Assembly (NCBI GenBank): GCA_038373885.1
Contig: JAWZYV010016978.1
Location: forward strand, 1,116,001-1,180,000
Reading direction: 5' to 3'
Source: Cheiracanthium punctorium
Taxonomy: Eukaryota; Arthropoda; Arachnida; Araneae; Cheiracanthiidae
DNA: 64,000 bases
Positions 1 through 8,662 of this stretch are shown piece after piece. Every line of letters starts with the position of its first letter. Positions within the stretch are counted from its first letter, which is position 1. The position numbers were made by a program, and so were the translations under genes. The notes below the pieces were generated by a model. That model did not search any database and was not told where the DNA came from. It saw nothing but the letters and a program-made list of their open reading frames with translations.

Positions 1-697
1 AAACAGACATAATTAATACTGTCTAATATATTTTTTGTTTTACGAATTGAAATCTATGTTGATTCCTACTTTAGTTCATTTCTTAGCAAAGTAGGCGAAA
101 ATATTCAAATGTAGTGCAACTCTGTTCGTATTATTAATTCCATTCCACAATTGAGATGAGCCGATGTCACTAGCGTATGCATAGATATTTTATTTTTAAA
201 TTCCGCCAAACAGGGTATTGCGAATTGCCTTTAGTGTCAAGTTTAATTTGCGATTTGAGCTATTTGACATCGACTGGTGGCGTTAATGACGCCAATATGG
301 CAGTTCTAGCAAAGTAAACATAAATAGCTCATTTCATGTTCTATTTTTAACATTGCTATAGTTTCCGTAGCAACGGAATCCATTGTTGCCACTTAAGTTG
401 TTAAATTTAACAATTATAAGTGAAACCACTCATTTCTACAGCTTTTAAGACTCGTAAAAGTGAAAACGCATCAAATGTGAAACAAATAGAACTGTAAGAG
501 ACTTGCATTGCACTTTAAAAATAATCGAAGTTTTCATGCAATTCTACATACCTTTAATTTTACTTCCTTCGCGTGTGGGTGCCATTTTTATGTCAAATTT
601 TGCTGCCTTGCTGGTAGATTATCCGGAGCTGCACATAAGCACTAATGTACATGTTCCTTCGGACATAAACAAGAGCGTATGTCCGGCGCGTATTTGT
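1..697. other. AT-rich non-coding DNA
   Basis: No gene recognised. The short open frame near 503-787 runs into the miniature element at 706 and has no family signature, so it is not called as a gene. Confidence 0.6.
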
Positions 698-705
698 GTA
701 ACCCC

Positions 706-871
706 CAAGGCCGTACTCGGGGTGGGGGGACCAGGGGGTCCGGTACCCCCCCCGAAATCTAAAACTTTGTTAACAAAACAATTATAATGAAACTTTTTGT
801 GAAAAATTGGGCTTTTTCATATTTTGGTCCCCCCCCCTCCCCCCGAAATTTTTATCTGGGTACGGCCCATG
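706..871 (+). mobile_element. hAT-like miniature element, family 'GGCCGTAC'
   Basis: The element opens with CAAGGCCGTACTCGG and closes with CTGGGTACGGCCCATG, forming terminal inverted repeats. Long G runs lie near one end and C runs near the other. The flanks GTAACCCC and GTACCCCA are close to an 8-bp duplication with one shift. A better preserved copy lies at 37136-37297, and a split copy flanks the foldback-like element at 44461-50414. No coding capacity. Confidence 0.75.
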
Positions 872-1001
872 GTACCCCACTGTGTTAATCAGAGTTTTCT
901 GGGGTCAGATTTTTTAGACCATTTTTTTTTCAATGGAGATCTCATCCTGAAGTATATTGATCACTGATACATGAAAAGAAAAATGATCAATTAGGAGCTA
1001 G

Positions 1002-1168
1002 CAGTGACGTAGCCAGAAATTTTTCATGGGGGTGTTACGACTACTGCAGCTCACACATATGTATGTATACGCGTGTGTGATAAGGGAGTGAAGAATATTC
1101 ATTTTGTATGGCAATAAACTCCTCATGGGTGGTTGTGACCCCCTGTCCCCTCCTTGGCTACGCCACTG
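1002..1168 (+). mobile_element. hAT-like miniature element, family 'GGCGTAGCC'
   Basis: The 167-bp unit runs from CAGTGACGTAGCCAG to TTGGCTACGCCACTG. Its body carries the family core (GTGATAAGGGAGTGAAGAAT and a stretch around TTTTGTATGGCAA) seen in the other copies. The flanking octamers GGAGCTAG and CACGCAAG match only partly, so this is an older or rearranged insertion. Confidence 0.85.
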
Positions 1169-1366
1169 CACGCAAGCATATGTTGTCATGTCATGAAAAA
1201 CCGTCGTAGATGGTAAACACCGAAGTTGTTTCGAGGGTTATACAGAATTTAAAATTTTGTAAAGTTTACTTTTGATACAGTTCGGATATTTGCCACCAAG
1301 GCGAGATGAAATATTACTAAATACGGCAACCCAGAATTTTCTTTTGAATTTGACACTATGCAACTA

Positions 1367-1696
1367 CAGTAGATTCCCTATAACACGGTAGATACGTTCC
1401 GTGTTATAGGAATCCGTGTTGTACGGGTCCTGCGCTATACTCCACCTGGAGAGCGGACTGCGCGGAATAATCGCGGCAAAACTTATTTGCACTCCGTAGA
1501 AATGCAATGATGTTTGGTGTTGCCATTCAAAAGTTATGTTAATTACAGGAGCTAAAAAGTCATAATATCAGAACATGTGTCTCATTTTACCGTGCTGTAC
1601 GAGTCTCTTTTAACGTGTTACACGAAAACGATCACAATTTTTTCGCCGTGTTCTACGAATTCGTGTTTTAGACCCATGTTATGAAGGGGTCTACTG
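1367..1696. mobile_element. pogo/Tigger-type miniature element
   Basis: The left end CAGTAGATTCCCTATAACAC and the right end GTTATGAAGGGGTCTACTG are inverted repeats. Both are flanked by TA (1365-1366 and 1697-1698), the target duplication of the Tc1/mariner/pogo group. The interior repeats GTGTTATAGG/CGTGTT-like words in both orientations and has no ORF. CAGTAGA-type ends are typical of Tigger derivatives; family by inference. Confidence 0.8.
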
Positions 1697-1699
1697 TAA

Positions 1700-2340
1700 A
1701 TTGTTAAAAATAAAACATGATATTAGTTATTTATTTATCGCGAGTTGACAGTGAGACCAACGTCAGTTTTATGTAACAAGTGTGATACTGCATTAAGAGT
1801 TTAGTAAGGGTGATAAACTTTATCGCAGAAGTTACGTCACAAATGTTTTCATTTGAAATGCGACTTGATTTTCACGAAAACTGTGTGCAATTTTGACTTC
1901 TAACGTACGTGGTGCAACTATTATTTTATGTAATGTTTTGTTAATTTAGGTGAAATTCAATAAAGCCATCTGCAAAATAACTGCGCTAATGTATTTTCCA
2001 CACTTTAGGAAATGCAAGATAAAATAAAATAGTTGTCAACATCATGTAATTTATTCATATGGCATTTATTAAATGCTATAATTAAGCCTAAAAAACAAAA
2101 TTATATGATGTAGAAATCAGGCATTTTTCGAAAGAAAGAAGTTTCAGCTGGATACCGTAAAGATCTTTTTTCATCGCCAGTGACACTGACGAAGTTTTTG
2201 TGTCATCAGTTTGCAATCATCTCAGATTTGCACTCATGACGTCAACTTTTAGTCACGATTCAAGTATTTTTTACGCGTTTTGAGATTCCGCATTACTGGG
2301 TTTAATTCGAATTATATGTTTAAGGAAAATATTCGTTTCC
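1700..2340. other. AT-rich non-coding DNA
   Basis: Nothing recognised: no domain-bearing ORF, no clear repeat boundaries. Confidence 0.55.
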
Positions 2341-2371
2341 CACCGTGCGGAGAACGGGTAAGCAGCTAGTA

Positions 2372-2552
2372 GTAAATAAAACCCTTCAGAGCGGCCAAGT
2401 ATTCTCGGTACGATGGGGTGACCGCTCAAAGAGGTTTCACTGTATGTGTATACGTGTGTGTGATAAGGAAGTAAAGAATATACATTTTGTATGGCAAAAA
2501 ATTCCTCATGGGGGGGGCGGCCCCCATATCCACCCCCTTGGCTACGCCATTG
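2372..2552 (+). mobile_element. Truncated 'GGCGTAGCC' element joined to a short palindromic TIR fragment
   Basis: From about 2445 to 2552 this is the right two-thirds of the GGCGTAGCC family, ending GGCTACGCCATTG. Its left third is replaced by a ~65-bp piece. That piece has an end GAGGTTTCACTG followed by TA, and carries an inverted partner around AAACCCTTCAGAGCGGCC (2378-2395). This fits insertion of a tiny TA-target element into the older copy. Confidence 0.6.
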
Positions 2553-2720
2553 TTTGGAATTGGTATCTTGATTAAAATCGTCCATTAAAACTGTTTTTCA
2601 ATCTTTGTTAGGAATATTATAACACTTCATTTTTATTTACGCAACCAGAAATATAGAAAATGAACCAATAGAAACCTCATATTCAAGGAAAATATTCAGC
2701 CTTCAGCTGAAATTAGTTTC

Positions 2721-3801
2721 CCCTCCGCTAAAGAGGTTTTTTGACAGAACCTTTTAATTTGTATTGGCAGCCATGTACAGGATGTATTTGCATGTAAATC
2801 AAACGGGGAGAAACCAACCGTTCTTCCAGTGGTGTCAAGTATTTTAAACAATCCGGTATTTCGGGGAATTCGAAGCCATTGCTTATAGCTAATTCTGGTA
2901 TTGTCAATTTAATCAAACAATCGTAACATGTTTTGCAAAATTTGCCAATATCATCGATATCTTTGTAAAAGACTAGTTTTATAAAGTCCGTTGTCGCTCC
3001 TTTGGACAGTAAAGTTGTTTTGGAATGTGTTCTTATTGACTTTTTGAACCACAGTCGATCACAACAATAGCATTGGTGGATTGGACCATCAGCAACAGCT
3101 TCGAAAAATTTCTCAGCTAATTTACGAAATTCTAGTTCTTCACACCTTACATTTAGATCAGTATCTGTTCTTGGTCTTTTCGATGGTATATCTAGACAGA
3201 GTCGTAAACGTTTTCTGTCTTGTCTTCTGGATTTGGATTCCGCTTCTTGAGCACGAAAATCTGGATCTTCCCTTTTTCTTTGCATAAATAGACGGTTAGT
3301 TTCACGATGACTTTCTTCCGGATTAGACAACTGGCGAGGACGGCCAGCGCGGCCTTGAACAACAGTCCCGGGTATATTCTTCTGATATTTAACGATGTAA
3401 TACTGAACAGTAGAGCGTGAAATACCAAGCCTACGAGCTATTTCACACTGATCCCGCAAAAATGAAAATTTTAGAAATGCCACGACAGAACACCACCACT
3501 TGCTCCGAGGAGGGACAAAAGTTTGAACGCGACTCTGGAAACAAATCCAAGTTCTGAAAAATGAAATCGGAACCTCGGGAACTTGACAGCCAGTCGCAGA
3601 CGCTCTGACAAAATCTTACAGTTTCCCCTTTTGTTTCATCTGACGTTACTTTGAAATTTTTCAAGTATCCATTATTCCAATCATGTGTCGGATCTTGGTG
3701 TGTTTCAAATTTCCGTGAGATCTGTAAGATTTTATTTACTATCAATTATCATCCACGACTTTTTTCGTCTGCCAAAAACTATTACCCTCTTTAGCGGAGG
3801 G
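2721..3801 (-). mobile_element. 1.1-kb TIR element carrying a chimeric ORF
   Basis: Perfect 16-bp inverted repeats CCCTCCGCTAAAGAGG (2721-2736) and its reverse complement (3786-3801) bracket one minus-strand gene. The stop codon of that gene falls about 7 bp from the left repeat, so the coding region is cut off by the element end. The flanks show no clear target duplication; TA-containing flanks on both sides would suit a Tc1-type target but are one base out of register. Superfamily undetermined. Confidence 0.7.
2728..3483 (-). CDS. Chimeric protein: Tc1-like helix-turn-helix plus Helitron-type DUF6570 region
   Basis: The ORF encodes 251 residues; the start is uncertain because the first Met lies just ahead of the HTH. 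Residues ~12-50 read as a Tc1-type DNA-binding helix-turn-helix (CEIARRLGISRSTVQYY) followed by a GRPRQLS AT-hook-like linker. Residues ~60-100 are a basic Lys/Arg/Glu-rich stretch of the kind found ahead of Helitron replicases. Residues ~130-250 carry paired cysteines (CYCCDRLW ... FCKTCYDC), then P-x-LAxxNGF, LTPLEERLVSPR and QYKLKGSV, the hallmark order of DUF6570, a region N-terminal to the Helitron Rep/helicase. The protein stops where DUF6570 normally continues, and no Rep or helicase follows. The fusion is seen directly; the role (captured fragment, or a DNA-binding regulator of its element) is inference. Confidence 0.65.
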   Translation of the reverse strand: MAFLKFSFLRDQCEIARRLGISRSTVQYYIVKYQKNIPGTVVQGRAGRPRQLSNPEESHRETNRLFMQRKREDPDFRAQEAESKSRRQDRKRLRLCLDIPSKRPRTDTDLNVRCEELEFRKLAEKFFEAVADGPIHQCYCCDRLWFKKSIRTHSKTTLLSKGATTDFIKLVFYKDIDDIGKFCKTCYDCLIKLTIPELAISNGFEFPEIPDCLKYLTPLEERLVSPRLIYMQIHPVHGCQYKLKGSVKKPL

Positions 3802-3865
3802 TAAAAATACCGCCGAGCTGGATTCTGATTAGGAGATTTATCTTTTGAGCTATGCTACTATTGAC

Positions 3866-4690
3866 CAGTGGCGGCTCGTGGGTGATTTAAAAGGAGGTTC
3901 ACAAAACAAATTTCGAAAATTACGACGCACCTTACAAATTAAAATATATTTGCGTTTCCAGCCGTTAAAGGAAAACAATGCATGCAACTGAAAGAAAACA
4001 AGTCATCTTGGGTCTTACATTTCGTCACCAAGATACGTTTTAGAAAAGGTGCTATCTTGACTCATTTTTATTTCAATTTTTTTTTCAAAGGATAATATTG
4101 AAAAATGCCATTGCTTTAGCTCCGAAACACGTATCTTAATTATTTAGTTATCTTAGTTATTTAGTTATATCTCTTAATTATTATCTTAATTATTTTTAAC
4201 TAGTTTGTAAAAAAAAATAATGTAGTGAAAAATTGTAGAAATAAAAAAAATATTAAGAAAATGAAATAAAAACGAATTAACTAACCGACCGTAACAAACC
4301 AAGGCAAAATCCGGAAGCGATACCGCAAAATAGTGGCCATGGGTGCACAATGAAATTGTGCGAACGGACAGATATCATGAGTGCCGTGCTTCCTCTCAGC
4401 AGTCTGGGCTTCTTATCCCAGAGAGCGGTTCAGAGAGAAAAATTTCCGTTCGCAGGTGCGACTGATTAGATTGTGTTGTAGTAACCTACACTACAGTGCG
4501 TTACCTATAATAAGCGTATTTAATAATCGTGGGAGGAGGGGGGAGAGAGTAAAACTCACGTTTTAAATTCACATAAATATAGAAGTGTGCTTAATATTTG
4601 CTTTAAATTTAATTTGTTAATGTGTTTATTCTTCAATTTTTCCTTTGGGGGTTCACGTGCTCATGTGCTCAAATGGAGGAGCCGCCACTG
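3866..4690. mobile_element. Non-autonomous hAT element, 825 bp
   Basis: Ends CAGTGGCGGCTCGTG and GAGCCGCCACTG are inverted repeats. The octamer CTATTGAC is exactly duplicated at 3858-3865 and 4691-4698, as expected for hAT. The interior has no transposase. The element sits inside the LINE relic: the reading frame for an RT-tail/RNase H linker resumes in the right-hand octamer. Confidence 0.92.
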
Positions 4691-5309
4691 CTATTGACAG
4701 GCAATAAATCTACTAAAGCTATTATTAAAGAAAACGCCCTACTTCTGTATGAGAAATTAATTAGAATGGGTGACCCTTTTTGGATGAATTACACAGTTGG
4801 TACTAGAAATTTGAAAACCGAAAACGGGGTCCTTCTAGTCTATTAGAGCTATCCGAAATGAATATGAGTTACCTGACAATGTTCAGGAAATTGCAGGGCC
4901 ACCAAATCCTTTGGAAATGGTACAGACTGAGATGAATTTGAATCTTGGAGTTACCTTGTACAAAAAGATAGCTTGCTCATGTGTTAAAATGTTGTGCCCT
5001 TGATACAATTCACATGAAGTACCCGGTTCCTGAATGGCTGCATGTGTACACTGATGGCTCCTTTTTTGATGATCATATGACTGCAGGGTCAGGAGTATTT
5101 TCGAGCCTGCTCTCCTTTTATGCCTCTGCGAAGAAATACAGAACAGCTTTTGACGGAGAGGTGAAGGCCACCAAGATTGCTCTAAAGCAGCTATTGGCCC
5201 TCGAAGATAAATTTACAAGAGTGGTTTTGTTCTCCGATTCCCAAGCAGCAATCCACACGGTAAAAAAAAATTCGGAAACGTTACCCCAAAAAATGGGGCA
5301 GCTCTTGTA
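4691..5309 (+). pseudogene. Non-LTR retrotransposon ORF2 relic: linker and RNase H, N-terminal part
   Basis: After the hAT, the frame reads LLTGNKSTKAI and then a conserved linker with DPFWMNYTVGTRNLKT, broken by stops and a shift near 4844-4980. From ~4981 it continues into RNase H: YTDGSFFDDHMTAGSGVFS (first catalytic Asp), FDGEVKATKIAL (Glu) and VVLFSDSQAAI (second Asp). This arrangement belongs to Jockey/I/R1-like LINEs that carry RNase H after the reverse transcriptase. The domain is cut by a pogo-type element at 5310 and resumes at ~7281. Dead: stops, frameshift and three insertions. Confidence 0.85.
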
Positions 5310-6119
5310 CAGTAGAACCCCGATCTATCGTTCCCGCATTCATCGTTTTCCTGTATTGATCGTTTTATTTCTATGGTCCCTGCACAAACTGCATTTGAAT
5401 AACGTTAAAGGAGCCCGCATGTATCGTTCGCCAAAAAGTGACTTTCCCGCATTCATCGTTGTAAAATGTTTCTCCTGACCGAAAATAAATTGAACAGTAA
5501 GTGAATCCATATGACATGTAAACTGTAATTGCTTCTGGGTATGATTTCTTGGTTCATTCATGATCAGATGAGCAGTGGTTGTGTGTTGAAGAGGATGTGC
5601 ATAGAGTGAAATTTAATTATTATAATTCCATTAATCAAGACGGTGAGGCATGCGGTATCCTAAACATGGAAGAAACGTATGATGATGCAAAAAATGAATA
5701 TAATGGCGAAGCAGAGGATAATATTCATGCCGATGTGACTGAGAGTGCATTAGTACGAAGTTTGTCTGAAGCAATATTTGAAACTGTATGAACTACAAAC
5801 ATAAAATCACATGAAAGGTCCAGAAGAGGTCCAGTATTGTTACTCTTGAAAATTTACTGTTTAATTTAGAAAAATGATGTATAACCCCACATAAAATAAC
5901 TGAATTTTTAAAATAAGTATCACTTAATTTTCATCTCCAATTTATTTGTTTTACAATTTTGTAAGAAATTAGTATTTATTGCTATACAGTCATTGTGTGT
6001 GTGTATAAAGATTGCTTTCTACTTATTTTGACTTGAACCCGCATTTGTCGTTTTCCCGCATTCATCGTTTTTTTTTTTTGTACGCACCCCATGAAAAACG
6101 ATGAATCGAGGTTCTACTG
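5310..6119 (+). mobile_element. pogo/Tigger element, internally deleted, 810 bp
   Basis: Terminal repeats start CAGTAGAACCCCGAT and end ATCGAGGTTCTACTG, flanked by TA at 5308-5309 and 6120-6121. Subterminal DNA repeats the word CCCGCATTCATCGTT several times in both ends. It splits the LINE RNase H, so it is younger than the LINE. It keeps a short 3' piece of transposase (next entry). Confidence 0.9.
5579..5791 (+). pseudogene. Tigger/pogo transposase C-terminal fragment
   Basis: About 70 residues, acidic, with NYYNSINQDGEACGILNMEE. Tigger proteins carry a comparable acidic tail after the DDE domain, with a variable VxFxxYVxxD...GxLxDxxI pattern. Catalytic domain and N-terminal CENP-B-like domains are absent. 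The identification leans on the element's TIRs as much as on this weak protein similarity. Confidence 0.45.
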
Positions 6120-6121
6120 TA

Positions 6122-7279
6122 GTTTAAAATTGCGGAAACGTTTCCGAACCATGCGGGTAAAGTATTTAGAAACGTTTCTGCATATGTCGGAAACATATTT
6201 ACTTATTTTGCTGAATTTTAGGTAAGGTTTCTGAAAAGATGGGTAACGTTTCTGTATATTTTGGTAAAATATTGAGTAATTTTTCCGTGTATTTCGGAAA
6301 GGTTTCCGAATTAACGAGTAACCTTTTACCTTTCTGAGTTTTTCAGAAAAAGTAACATGCACTAGATGAAGCGTTTCAAGTAACATCAACTAAATGGCAG
6401 CACCAAACTAACGGAAGGAGCGCGAAGGAGCAACGATCAGAATCGAACCGAAGACAGATGTACCCATAAGACAGCACGCTGCCGCGACGCTGTGATTCTC
6501 TGGCCCGAATTTGCTTTAAAAGTAAACTGGCTTCTGTTGTGGTATGGCTTGTTTTGGAAACTTAAAATTTTTTTGAAGTATTTTGTAAATGGAGAGAAAA
6601 TACCATAATTAATAAATATAAATTAAAAATCTTAAATCTTTTTTCTTCCACATAAATTATTTTCAGGCGATAATGTGCTGTTTTATTTAAGTATTCATCC
6701 GTTTTATTTAAGTATTCATCCGGCGATGTCACCTGGTGACTGGTCACAAATAAACTTCACAGTGACCACACAGTGAAGTTACATCACTCACAAGTTACCA
6801 GACCCTTATTATCGCATGGGCAAATCGGGACTTTGCCCATGGACCCCAGTTTCAAATGTTGTTCTGAAATATTCTTTTATAAGTCAAAATATTATGAAAA
6901 GAAAACAAATTTTATAGATGGGGACCCCCAAATTCATCAATACCCGGGACCCCTGTTGGTCATAATCGGACTGTGCAAGAAGTTACAATGTGACAGTCCT
7001 GAGACAATTGTGACCCTCTGTGACGTCACAGCGACTCTTTTGTGACCATCTGTGCTATTAGGGAAGACGCGTTCACTCTAATCCCTCTGTCTCTTGGCAC
7101 TTGGCGCATGCGCGGGAAGTCCCAAATAAAGATTTCCTTTCCCCCGTAAATACTTTACCCCGAAATATGGGTTATGTTTCCGAAATCGTGAGTTCGAGTA
7201 GAGCATCGGTAGGTTACGCTATACTTTCGAAAACCTTTCCGCTATAAGTATGTAACGTTTCTGAATTTTTTTACTGTGC
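6122..7279. mobile_element. Unclassified TIR element rich in GAAACGTTTC words, ~1.16 kb
   Basis: The left end AGTTTAAAATTGCGGAAACG and the inverted right end AGTAAAAAAATTCAGAAACG match at 16 of 20 bases. The word AAACGTTTC and half-forms recur in both terminal ~250 bp. It too interrupts the LINE RNase H: GCAGCTCTTG lies before the left side (across the Tigger insertion) and GCAGGCTATTG after the right, an imperfect duplication. The middle (6720-7050) is rich in TGTGAC/GTCACA words. No protein domain seen. Confidence 0.6.
6430..6512 (-). repeat. Possible tRNA-derived SINE head
   Basis: On the minus strand, GGTTCGATTCT (6439-6449) is a good RNA polymerase III box B. A GC-rich stretch about 40 bases upstream could be a degenerate box A. 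Embedded in the previous TIR element. No tail or target duplication identified. Confidence 0.35.
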
Positions 7280-7280
7280 A

Positions 7281-7795
7281 GGCTATTGGCTCAACTAGTC
7301 CTCCTTCATCGGTCGAAAACGTTCAATGTCAGGACTATATGCGAAAGTTGGTAGAAGCATGTGGCGCTTCAGTGGATTCCTGGTCATTGTGGAGTAAACG
7401 GGAACGAACAGGCTAATTTTCTTGCAAGAGGTTGCTCGAGATTGCTTCAGTCAAAATGCTCAACAATTTCTTATCACTCCATTAAGCTGTATATTAAACA
7501 AATTATGTCTAAACATTTTAAAATGCAGTTTCATGACGGTCTGCAGTCAAAGCTATGAAAAATTGATGATCTCCTGGCCATTCCATTCCCAACGGCCCAC
7601 GTCGTGAAGCTGTCACACAGTTCCGTCTTTTGACTGGTCACGACTGCCTTGGAGAGCATCTCCATCGTTTAGGGATTTTGGACCATCCAAACTGCCGAGC
7701 CAATGAATCAAGAGCACCTTCATCGTTACATGTTGCTCCATGGCGACTCCGAGACAGCGTTGTATTGGAAAGCGAGAGAACTTTTGAGGCAATGA
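7281..7795 (+). pseudogene. LINE relic: RNase H C-terminal part and polyprotein C-terminus
   Basis: VALQWIPGHCGVNGNEQANFLA (7361 onward) is the RNase H segment with the catalytic-site His and final acidic position (HCGVNGNEQAN). It follows on from the N-terminal half at 4981-5309. Downstream, in shifted frames, come FRLLTGHDCLGEHLHRLGI and a decayed Cys/His tail (CRxxxNE-MNQEHLHRYMLLHG), which is how many arthropod RNase H LINEs end. Several frameshifts; no poly(A) or 3' end certain, because a C-run repeat begins at ~7797. Confidence 0.8.
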
Positions 7796-7796
7796 C

Positions 7797-8530
7797 CAGG
7801 GGTGGCTCCAGAACTTGTGACCCCCCCCCCCCATCGGGGCTATTTGATTAATTCGTCGGGGAATTTTCATAAGAAGAAATCTATATTTTAGCTGAGTTTT
7901 AATTTTGATTTTGCGATTTAAAAAAAGTTAATTTTGTAATTTTTAAATACACATGAAAGACGAATGAGTATTGGAGATTGAAGCGGATATGTTTACATTT
8001 CTGGGAGGGGGGGGGTGTATTCCTCCGAACTTCTGAATAATGGCTAAAAGTACTTACCGTTTTCATTCATCTCTGCGATCCTTTTCATGTCGAGAAACAG
8101 CCACTTCCTGCATCTTCCAATACTGTGATGTGTTGACGACGGCGGGGGAGACTTCAAATTCGAATAGTGTAGTATACTTGAAATCTGTGATTCCACTCTC
8201 AGGAGGCATTTAACTGGATTTGCAGCAAGACATCAATCTTAAGGTAACAAAAGTGCCAGTCTATTCTTCAAACGACAAATTTATGAGACCACATGTGCGA
8301 CCACTTTCTATTCGAGGCTCTTTTAATTGCTTAAACGATTGTGCATTTTGTCGCCGACACCGTAGAAAAGTACAATATGGGTGTGGATGGTCGGGATGGG
8401 GGAGACAGTGACCGTTAATTAAACCGGTCGGGTAGATAAAAAATTTCGAGGGAAGGGAAGTATGGCTTTTCTTACACAAGTAAATGGGGGATGTTCTTTT
8501 TTCCAGAAATACGGTTTTTGTACTTTTGGT
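7797..8530. other. Repeat-derived non-coding DNA
   Basis: Opens with CAGGGGTGGCTCCAGAAC, a hAT-like left end, followed by a C run; no matching right end was found. The rest has G runs (8007-8015) and no convincing ORF. Confidence 0.4.
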
Positions 8531-8534
8531 GAGC

Positions 8535-8595
8535 GGAAAAAACGCCGCTGGAAAAAACGCCACCCGGAAAAAACGCCGCCGGAAAAAAACGCTAC
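8535..8595 (-). repeat. GGCGTTTTTTCC minisatellite, minus orientation
   Basis: Four 15-16 bp units built on GGAAAAAACGCC with alternating GCT/ACC/GCC linkers. The same repeat in the opposite orientation lies at 11887-11994. Confidence 0.85.
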
Positions 8596-8662
8596 TTTTA
8601 ATAGTAATCTACTTTTAATAGTTTTATGATGTAACACAGTCTTTATATGCTAATCGACGAGG

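Noticed and set aside
503..787. 94-codon open frame
   Set aside because: Its second half lies in a G/C-run miniature element and no domain is visible.
3443..3745. 100-codon minus-strand frame upstream of the chimeric ORF
   Set aside because: Overlaps the chimeric ORF start in another frame, no motif; probably non-coding flank within the TIR element.
8220..8637. Overlapping short frames
   Set aside because: Basic, repetitive peptides arise from the GGAAAAAACGCC minisatellite.
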